DNA of 32,544 nt, taken from assembly GCA_030728785.1 (NCBI GenBank), contig JANQYP010000036.1, positions 61,794 through 94,337 of the forward strand. Reading direction: 5' to 3'. Positions 26,911-32,544 of this stretch are shown here, piece after piece. How positions within the stretch are numbered: the first letter of the stretch is position 1; each line of letters opens with the position of its first letter. Source of the DNA: Pseudomonadales bacterium (lineage in GTDB: Bacteria > Pseudomonadota > Gammaproteobacteria > Pseudomonadales > Azotimanducaceae). The translations under genes were made by a program, and so were the position numbers. The notes beneath the pieces are model-generated. The model was not told where the DNA came from and made no database searches. It saw only the letters and a list, made by a program, of their open reading frames with translations.

Positions 26911-28442
26911 TATTTCAGCGCGATGGTCATATTGGCTGAGGCGACGGCATCACTGTCGAACCAGCGGGCGGTAATGGTTTTGGTTTCAGTATAAAAACGT
27001 ATGGCCTGTTTGCCGTAGGCGTGGTGGTCACCGTAGAAGGAGTTTTTCCAGCCGGTAAATGAGAAGAAGGGTAAGGGTACGGGAATCGGAATATTGATGC
27101 CCACCTGGCCAACTTCAATCTCACTCTGGAATTTGCGGGCTGCGCCACCTGAGGAGGTAAAAATCGACACACCGTTGCCATAAGGATTTGCATTAATAAT
27201 CTCAATGGCTTCTTCGAGGCTGGTGGCCGGCATGGTCACCAGCACCGGGCCAAATATTTCTTCTTTGTAGATGGTCATATCCCGACCGACATCGGCAAAC
27301 AGCGTCGGCCCAACCCAATTACCATGGGGCAGGCCAGGCACTTCACAGGCGCTGCCGTCCAGCAGACAAGTGGCACCTTCGTCTTTGCCTTTTTGGATGT
27401 AACCGAGGATACGTGTTTTGGCCTGGGGGCTGATCTGTGGTCCGTAGCCGGCACTGTCGTCATCCCAAGCACCCGGCTTGACCGCCGCCATGGCCTCGCG
27501 AACGTCAGCAATCATATTGACCGCATCACCGACAAACACCGCTACAGAAATGGCCATACAACGCTGGCCAGCGGCGCCTACAGAAGAGCCAACCAGGGCA
27601 CTGACAACCTGGCTCTTATTGGCATCAGGCATAATCACCATGTGATTCTTGGCGCCCGCCATACACTGCACGCGTTTCAGGTGCTCTGTACCCAGACGGT
27701 AAACATGCTGACCAACGGGGACTGAACCAACAAACGAAATGGCCCGGGTTTCAGGATGGGTAATCAGCGCGTCAACCTGCTCACGCCCACCGTGGATGAC
27801 CTGCACCAGGTCACGTGGAAAACCAGCCTCGTAGAATAACTCGACCAGCCGATTTGGCGTCATGGGATCCTGTTCCGAGGGTTTGAGGATAAAGGTGTTG
27901 CCACAGGCCACCGCCATGGGAAACATCCACATGGGGATCATCGCCGGAAAATTAAAAGGTGTAATACCAACACACACTCCCAGGGGCTGGATCAGGCTGT
28001 AGGTATCAATGCCGCGTGCAACATTTTCGGCGGTCTCACCCATCATCATGGCCGGCACATTACAGGCCTGCTCTACCACTTCAATACCGCGCCAGACATC
28101 ACCCTGGGCGTCGGCAAATGTCTTGCCCGTTTCCAACGCCAGGATCTCGGCGATCTCGTCGTGTTTTTCCTTCAGCAACATCTGGTACTTCATCATGATG
28201 CGCGCGCGTTCGGGCGCGGGTACTCTGCGCCACAATAGAAAAGCTGCCTTGGCTGCTGCAACCGCCTCTTCTACTTCAGCCGGGGTGGTGAAGGGTGCAT
28301 GGGCAATAACTGCCTGGGTTGCCGGATTGGTCACGGGGATGGTTTCTGTGGCAGCGCTCTGCCGAAAACCACCGTTGACATAAATATCCACAATCGGCGC
28401 GACTGGCGCTGCGGTGGTTGTGCTGGCTGGTGTCTGGGACAT
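26910..28442 (-). CDS. mmsA: Methylmalonate-semialdehyde dehydrogenase (CoA-acylating)
   Basis: NAD- and CoA-dependent aldehyde dehydrogenase converting methylmalonate semialdehyde to propionyl-CoA and CO2. 510 aa, slightly longer than the usual ~500 because of a Thr/Ala/Pro-rich N-terminus. Family-specific [22 protein letters not shown] is present; the catalytic Cys C295 is in [12 protein letters not shown]; the C-terminus has [24 protein letters not shown] start with GAGAGGAA 7 nt upstream. First gene of the valine operon; the 184-nt gap upstream should hold its promoter (a TATACT box is visible at 28528-28533 on the minus strand, with no clear -35). Confidence 0.96.
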   Translation of the reverse strand: MSQTPASTTTAAPVAPIVDIYVNGGFRQSAATETIPVTNPATQAVIAHAPFTTPAEVEEAVAAAKAAFLLWRRVPAPERARIMMKYQMLLKEKHDEIAEILALETGKTFADAQGDVWRGIEVVEQACNVPAMMMGETAENVARGIDTYSLIQPLGVCVGITPFNFPAMIPMWMFPMAVACGNTFILKPSEQDPMTPNRLVELFYEAGFPRDLVQVIHGGREQVDALITHPETRAISFVGSVPVGQHVYRLGTEHLKRVQCMAGAKNHMVIMPDANKSQVVSALVGSSVGAAGQRCMAISVAVFVGDAVNMIADVREAMAAVKPGAWDDDSAGYGPQISPQAKTRILGYIQKGKDEGATCLLDGSACEVPGLPHGNWVGPTLFADVGRDMTIYKEEIFGPVLVTMPATSLEEAIEIINANPYGNGVSIFTSSGGAARKFQSEIEVGQVGINIPIPVPLPFFSFTGWKNSFYGDHHAYGKQAIRFYTETKTITARWFDSDAVASANMTIALK

Positions 28443-28626
28443 GAACGGTTCCTCTCAGGTGTTCTGATTAAGTGTGCACTGGTTAGCGACACGCCCTGTG
28501 TTTAGGGTATGGGTAATGTGAGACGATAGTATAGAAGGCATTAACACAGGTATAGATACATATACGCATTGCTTACCTGCAAATATGCACAGATAAACAC
28601 CAAGGCCGCGCTCTCTGCCAACAGCG

Positions 28627-29589
28627 TTAGTGAGCACTGACACTCAACACCATACGCAACACGTGTATCTCTTCTGGCGCCAATTCAATCACGTTGGTTA
28701 ATGCCAGCGCAGGCTCCAGGCAGAGCATATTCAAATAGCCCCGATCATCAAAATCTTTCATGGCCAAAGCCTTGTCCGCCCCCGGGTTCCACACCACCAG
28801 GTCATTGTTGCCGCTGCAGTGCAACTGAATGTCACGCTTTAACAGCGGGTCGTGTAATGTCACCCTGGCCGGCGGCGCCAGGTAAACACGGTCTACTTCT
28901 GCCTCCACCACCAACGGCTGGTCCTGGCGGCGCTGCTCATAGCCACGTAATTTATCCTTGTAATACAGGTCCTTGAGCTCCGGCACTATTACCTTGCCGA
29001 CGTCACCAACCCGCAGATAGGTATGTAATGCCGCGCCCACCGTGACGGGTGCCGCTGCCAGGTTCCTGCTGGAAACGCTTACGGCAAGATCTGTCGATAA
29101 GCAGATATCAACCAGCATCTCCATCACACCTGCGGTCTTATCCGGCGACAGCCATTCGTCAAACTCAGGCAACTGCACCAGCGCACAGCAAACACGGGTA
29201 TAACCGGCCGCCACCTCAACCTCGCGCACCTCAAACATGCCTGTTCGAGCAAAGCCGTGCTGGGGCCTGTCGTGCAGGGTCTCATGGGCACCAAACCAGG
29301 GCCAGCAGAGAGGTATACCACCACGAATAGCCGTCCCCGGCGCAAAAACAGCGCAACTGCTGACCCACAATACCTCCTCACATTGCGCAGGTTGATAGGA
29401 CGTCAGGTGGGCACCCTGCAGATAGAAGCTGGCCTTGTGCTGCTCAAACTGCAGCTGCACCAGCACCAGCCCTTGGGGGTCAAGGCTGAAGTCAATACGT
29501 CCCGGGTGGCCAAACTGCTGATTCAGGGTGTCCAGCGCTGCAGGTGTAAGTGCAGGTGTAAGTGCAGGTATCTCTGAAGCTGTGGTCAT
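28627..29589 (-). CDS. D-hexose-6-phosphate mutarotase (YeaD-like)
   Basis: Galactose-mutarotase-fold enzyme interconverting anomers of hexose 6-phosphates. 320 aa from ATG 29589, chosen over GTG 29607 because AGGAA lies 9 nt upstream. Active-site positions: H111 in RPQHGFAR, H189 in AALHTYLRVGDV and E292 in LCLEPALALTNV; GGIPLCWPWFG is the sugar-phosphate-binding segment. The N-terminus holds a short ALTP repeat encoded by a 12-nt tandem repeat. It stands alone and is not linked functionally to the valine operon downstream. Confidence 0.93.
   Translation of the reverse strand: MTTASEIPALTPALTPAALDTLNQQFGHPGRIDFSLDPQGLVLVQLQFEQHKASFYLQGAHLTSYQPAQCEEVLWVSSCAVFAPGTAIRGGIPLCWPWFGAHETLHDRPQHGFARTGMFEVREVEVAAGYTRVCCALVQLPEFDEWLSPDKTAGVMEMLVDICLSTDLAVSVSSRNLAAAPVTVGAALHTYLRVGDVGKVIVPELKDLYYKDKLRGYEQRRQDQPLVVEAEVDRVYLAPPARVTLHDPLLKRDIQLHCSGNNDLVVWNPGADKALAMKDFDDRGYLNMLCLEPALALTNVIELAPEEIHVLRMVLSVSAH
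29540..29570. repeat. 12-nt tandem repeat inside the mutarotase 5' end
   Basis: Two and a half copies of gcaggtgtaagt, in frame on the minus strand, encode the PALTPALTPA stretch near residue 10 of the mutarotase. Confidence 0.85.
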
Positions 29590-29614
29590 CGTCTGGGGTT
29601 CCTGCACTACTGCG

Positions 29615-29638
29615 TTACTGGGCTACTGGGTTACTGGG
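29615..29638. repeat. 8-nt tandem repeat upstream of the mutarotase
   Basis: Three copies of (t/c)tactggg lie 26-50 nt upstream of the mutarotase ATG, in the leader or promoter region. Confidence 0.85.
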
Positions 29639-29995
29639 TGGCAGTGGCACTTTAGCCGCACGTCGGCGGCATGTGCGCATGGGGAATGTTAGGGGCATGG
29701 CTAAGACAGTTGTCTTGACGGCTAAAACGTCATCTTGCATGTGGTTTTGTGACGGTGCAAGCCTCTTGACCTGATGCGGCGAATTGCAGTTTATGGGTTA
29801 TTCCCGGCGAAGCCATAGGGCGCGGCCTTGGCTGCAGGCAATGGCTAATCTGTTTATCTGCTGTAAGCCAATTCCCGCATTGGATCTATGGCACTTACAG
29901 CGCCGGCAATGCTGGGTCTAAGACCAATAGCAGGGCTCAGCGGGTCCCGGCAACGGTCATTAGACTTACGCTGATTTTATGGTGTAGCATAAAAA

Positions 29996-30023
29996 TTGAG
30001 CCATTTTAAACTTAAACTATTTT
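29996..30023 (+). promoter_or_regulatory. Candidate sigma-70 promoter for the 30058 operon
   Basis: TTGAGC, a 16-nt AT-rich spacer, then TATTTT, ending 34 nt before the start codon at 30058. The match is moderate (TTGAnn; TATnnT). Confidence 0.45.
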
Positions 30024-30033
30024 TAACTTAAAC
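30009..30033 (+). promoter_or_regulatory. Pair of 9-bp direct repeats (possible operator)
   Basis: AACTTAAAC occurs at 30009-30017 and again at 30025-30033, 16 bp apart start to start. The pair overlaps and follows the candidate -10 box, a plausible position for a repressor site. It could also be another chance or slippage repeat. Confidence 0.35.
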
Positions 30034-30057
30034 CATCGCCATCCTGGAGCTCCGCAT

Positions 30058-31017
30058 ATGGTCAATATCGTTGGTAATGTTTCTCCCCAGGACGACTACA
30101 CACACCCCCTGGGTCCCGAAGAGAATTTTAACGAATCCGTCTACTTCAACTTTTTTGACCGCCAGCAGGGCCGCGGCGGTTTTATTCGCATCGGCAATCG
30201 TGCCAACGAAGGTTATGCGGAGATGACCATTATCATCTATAACCCCGACGGCTCAGCTTTTTTTAATTACAAAAAACCGGAGATCAGCCACAACGATGGC
30301 TGGGATGCCGGCGGCGCACGGGTTGAGGTGGTGATACCCGGCGAACAGATCCGTACCCGCTACACGGGCTCGGCACTGTATATGACCAACTCACGGGATA
30401 TGCAGGACCCGAGCCAGGCCTTCAAGAATAATCCATTCCGCAGCCTGCAGGTGAATCTGTTACATGAGGGTGTTGGCCCCCTGTATGGCCATGTGGGCAG
30501 CGCCGAAGATAAAAACGACTTTGCCCGGGCGCACTACGAACAACATATGCGGGTCAGCGGCACCATCGAAATCGAAGGTGAAGCGGTGATCCATATCCAG
30601 GGCCACGGCCTGCGCGATCATTCCTGGGGACCACGTTACTGGCAGTCCATTCGCTCCTATCGCTGGATCACTGGTAATTTTGGTGACGACTTAGGGATGG
30701 TGCTATCCATTGTTGGCGACCACAAGGGCGGCATGTTTCATAAGGGCGACAAATTCCTCAAGGTCACCGACCTGAAGCTGGAAACTGAATATGAGCCGGG
30801 CACCAGTTTTCACCGTTTATTACGCGCCCAGGTGAGCCTCGAAAATGGCGACCAGCATAAAATCACTGGTGTGATCAAAGGTTTTATTCCCCTGCGTAAT
30901 CGCCGATCTGAAAGCATCACTTATATTGGCGAAGGTATGACAGAGTACACCCTCGACGGCGAGCGAGTGGGTTATGGCTTAAGCGAATATCTGGACCAGC
31001 CAGACGACAAAATCTAA
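30058..31017 (+). CDS. Uncharacterised protein resembling the DUF7064/DUF7065 (AttH/CrtC-like) group
   Basis: 319 aa; I do not recognise a proven function. No signal peptide or membrane helix is seen, so it is probably cytosolic. The clearest motif is GHGLRDHSWGPRYW (about 184-197), which recalls lipocalin-like proteins annotated DUF7064/DUF7065 or AttH/hydroxyneurosporene-synthase-like; the rest is beta-rich (EMTIIIYNPDGSAFFNY, VEVVIPGEQIRTRYTG). The start ATG has TGGAG 8-9 nt upstream. An acyl-CoA synthetase begins 16 nt after its stop, so the two are probably co-transcribed. A role in lipid, steroid or other hydrophobic-acid metabolism is only a guess from this neighbour. Confidence 0.7.
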   Translation: MVNIVGNVSPQDDYTHPLGPEENFNESVYFNFFDRQQGRGGFIRIGNRANEGYAEMTIIIYNPDGSAFFNYKKPEISHNDGWDAGGARVEVVIPGEQIRTRYTGSALYMTNSRDMQDPSQAFKNNPFRSLQVNLLHEGVGPLYGHVGSAEDKNDFARAHYEQHMRVSGTIEIEGEAVIHIQGHGLRDHSWGPRYWQSIRSYRWITGNFGDDLGMVLSIVGDHKGGMFHKGDKFLKVTDLKLETEYEPGTSFHRLLRAQVSLENGDQHKITGVIKGFIPLRNRRSESITYIGEGMTEYTLDGERVGYGLSEYLDQPDDKI

Positions 31018-31033
31018 TAAGAGCCAAAATATC

Positions 31034-32544
31034 ATGGCCGAGCACAGACCTTTGCAGGACCAGCTAGATACAGCCCGCCAGGAGTCCATGGCGGGACTCG
31101 ATATGCCGTGGCTGCTGGGCCAATGGGCGGCACGACAACCGGATAAGGCCTGTCTGATCTGGGCACCCTTCAACGGGCCTGAGCAAACCTGGACTTACCA
31201 GCAACTGTTGAATGACGCTACCCAGGTCGCCACGGGCCTGCACCAGCGGGGAGTCAGGGCCGGTGAATTTGTCATCATCCATCTCGACAACTCACCGGAG
31301 TTTGTTGTCGCCTGGTATGCCTGCGCCATCCTCGGTGCGGTTGCGGTATCAACCAACACCCACTCAGTGGCCCGCGACCTGGAGTATTTTGCCAGACACA
31401 CGGCCGCTGTCTGCGCCATCACCCAGCCATGTTTTGCCCAACTTATCAGCAACGCCTGTCAGGACCTGCGATTTATCGTGGTCACTGACAACGACGCCGG
31501 CGAGCCACACCCCAACCCGCAACAACAGTGCCTGGCTATCAATGCCAGCGCTTTTGCCGATCTGTTTGTCACCGGCGAACTGCCGGCACTACCAACCGAT
31601 CCGCAACGTAACCTCAGCGTCCAGTTCACTTCCGGCACAACATCACGGCCCAAGGCAGTGTTGTGGACCCATGCTAACGGTCTCTGGGCCGGCAAAGCCT
31701 CCGCCATGCATATGCGTCTGCGCCGCGACGATATCACCCTGGTTTATATGCCCCTGTTCCACACCAATGCCCAGGGTTACTCCATGCTGGCTACCCATTG
31801 GTCTGGCGGCACCATGCTGCTGCAGCCGAAGTTTTCAGCGTCACGGTTCTGGCCACTGACTCTCAAGCACAAGGTCACCTGGATCTCCATGATTCCCTTT
31901 GCCTTTAAGGCGCTGATGGCCCAAGCCGTGCCTGCGCACCAGCAACGCTTCTGGGGCGGCCCTGCCAGCCTGCCAGCCATTGGCCAACACTTTGGCCTCG
32001 AGACTATTGGTTGGTGGGGCATGACGGAAACCCTGACCCAGGGCATTGTCACCGACACCGACCATCCCGGCCCCCATGGCAGTCTTGGCCGGGCCGCACC
32101 TGAGTATGACATTCAAATACGCCGGGCCGATGGCAGCCTGACAGAGGCTAACGAGAAGGGTCTGCTGTTTATTCGCGGCGTGCGCGGCGTCACTCTGTTC
32201 AAAGAGTATTATCAAAATCCTGAAGCCAATGATAAAGCCTTTGATGCTGATGGCTGGTTCGACACCGGCGATCTGATCCGCCGTGATGCTGACGGCTGGT
32301 TATTCTTCAGTGACCGGGAAAAAGACATGCTCAAAGTAGGCGCCGAGAATGTCGCCGCTTCCGAAATTGAAAGTGTCATTATGCAGACCGGCCTGGTCGA
32401 CGAGTGTGCCGTAGTCGCGCAGAAACACTATATGCTCGATGAAATACCCGTGGTGTTTGTCATCGCCAATGCCCAGGGCGCAGCCCTCAGTGAAACCGCA
32501 CTGGCCACCGCCATCATCGAACATTGCCGAATCAATCTTGCCGA
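31034..32544 (+). CDS. Acyl-CoA synthetase / AMP-dependent ligase (partial)
   Basis: The ORF is open to the right edge (503 codons visible) and absent from the track because it has no stop in the window. It is an ANL-superfamily enzyme that activates a carboxylic acid as acyl-AMP and transfers it to CoA. Motifs: P-loop-like FTSGTTSRPKAVLWTH (about 198-213; Ser replaces the usual Gly after TSGTT), A5 GWWGMTET, A7 DGWFDTGDL, A8 region FSDREKDMLKVGAENVAASEIE. The final A10 lysine lies beyond the window. ATG 31034 is 16 nt after the upstream gene, with a weak AAGAG site. The acid cannot be named from sequence. Confidence 0.92.
   Translation, partial: MAEHRPLQDQLDTARQESMAGLDMPWLLGQWAARQPDKACLIWAPFNGPEQTWTYQQLLNDATQVATGLHQRGVRAGEFVIIHLDNSPEFVVAWYACAILGAVAVSTNTHSVARDLEYFARHTAAVCAITQPCFAQLISNACQDLRFIVVTDNDAGEPHPNPQQQCLAINASAFADLFVTGELPALPTDPQRNLSVQFTSGTTSRPKAVLWTHANGLWAGKASAMHMRLRRDDITLVYMPLFHTNAQGYSMLATHWSGGTMLLQPKFSASRFWPLTLKHKVTWISMIPFAFKALMAQAVPAHQQRFWGGPASLPAIGQHFGLETIGWWGMTETLTQGIVTDTDHPGPHGSLGRAAPEYDIQIRRADGSLTEANEKGLLFIRGVRGVTLFKEYYQNPEANDKAFDADGWFDTGDLIRRDADGWLFFSDREKDMLKVGAENVAASEIESVIMQTGLVDECAVVAQKHYMLDEIPVVFVIANAQGAALSETALATAIIEHCRINLA

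Larger units (their letters stand above)
29590..30057. other. Divergent intergenic region upstream of the mutarotase and DUF7064-like genes
   Basis: About 468 nt without a credible gene. It holds an 8-nt tandem repeat close to the mutarotase start, a candidate promoter and a pair of 9-bp direct repeats near the right-hand gene, and otherwise nothing I can name. Confidence 0.6.

Overview
The window looks like a core-genome stretch of a marine-type gammaproteobacterium, close to the Pseudomonadales/Cellvibrionales lineage. Two blocks support this: lepA-lepB-rnc-era-recO beside an algU-mucA-mucB-mucC-mucD operon with nadB divergent from it (the Pseudomonas layout), and a gacS/barA-cysM-rlmD-relA block. 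Organism assignment is inferred from gene order and protein resemblance only; no database was searched. No rRNA, tRNA, CRISPR array, IS element or phage gene was seen. I call 30 genes. Ten of them appear to start with GTG or TTG.

Layout. (1) 1-269: 5' part of a lysine-rich histone H1-like gene made of 15-nt repeats, cut by the left edge. (2) 637-5928, minus strand: adk, relA, rlmD, cysM. (3) 6051-8405, plus strand: a GacS/BarA homologue whose transmitter domain has decayed (no phosphoacceptor His, no ATP-binding boxes, no periplasmic sensor) while its receiver and HPt domains look intact. (4) 8440-14374, minus strand: acpS, recO, era, rnc, a DUF4845 protein, lepB, lepA; pdxJ, usually between recO and acpS, is absent. 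(5) 14521-19045, minus strand: mucD, mucC/rseC, mucB/rseB, mucA/rseA, algU/rpoE, with a sigma-E type autoregulatory promoter upstream. (6) 19324-22629: nadB (+), ygfX and sdhE (-), ygfZ (+), a flavin/Fe-S maintenance neighbourhood. (7) 22805-28442, minus strand: a five-gene valine catabolic operon (mmsA, isobutyryl-CoA dehydrogenase, enoyl-CoA hydratase, 3-hydroxyisobutyryl-CoA hydrolase, mmsB), covering isobutyryl-CoA to propionyl-CoA. (8) 28627-29589, minus: a hexose-6-phosphate mutarotase. (9) 30058 to the right edge, plus: an uncharacterised lipocalin/AttH-like protein and an acyl-CoA synthetase in an apparent operon cut by the window end.

Two things stand out. The first is the kinase-dead GacS/BarA protein, which keeps only the downstream phosphorelay modules. 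The second is a recurring habit of short perfect or near-perfect tandem repeats (7-15 nt units, 3-12 copies). They sit in four of the five gaps from algU to lepA, at the acd/ech junction, in front of and inside the mutarotase gene, twice inside the GacS-like gene, and make up the histone-like tail. Unit lengths differ between gaps but are multiples of three inside genes.
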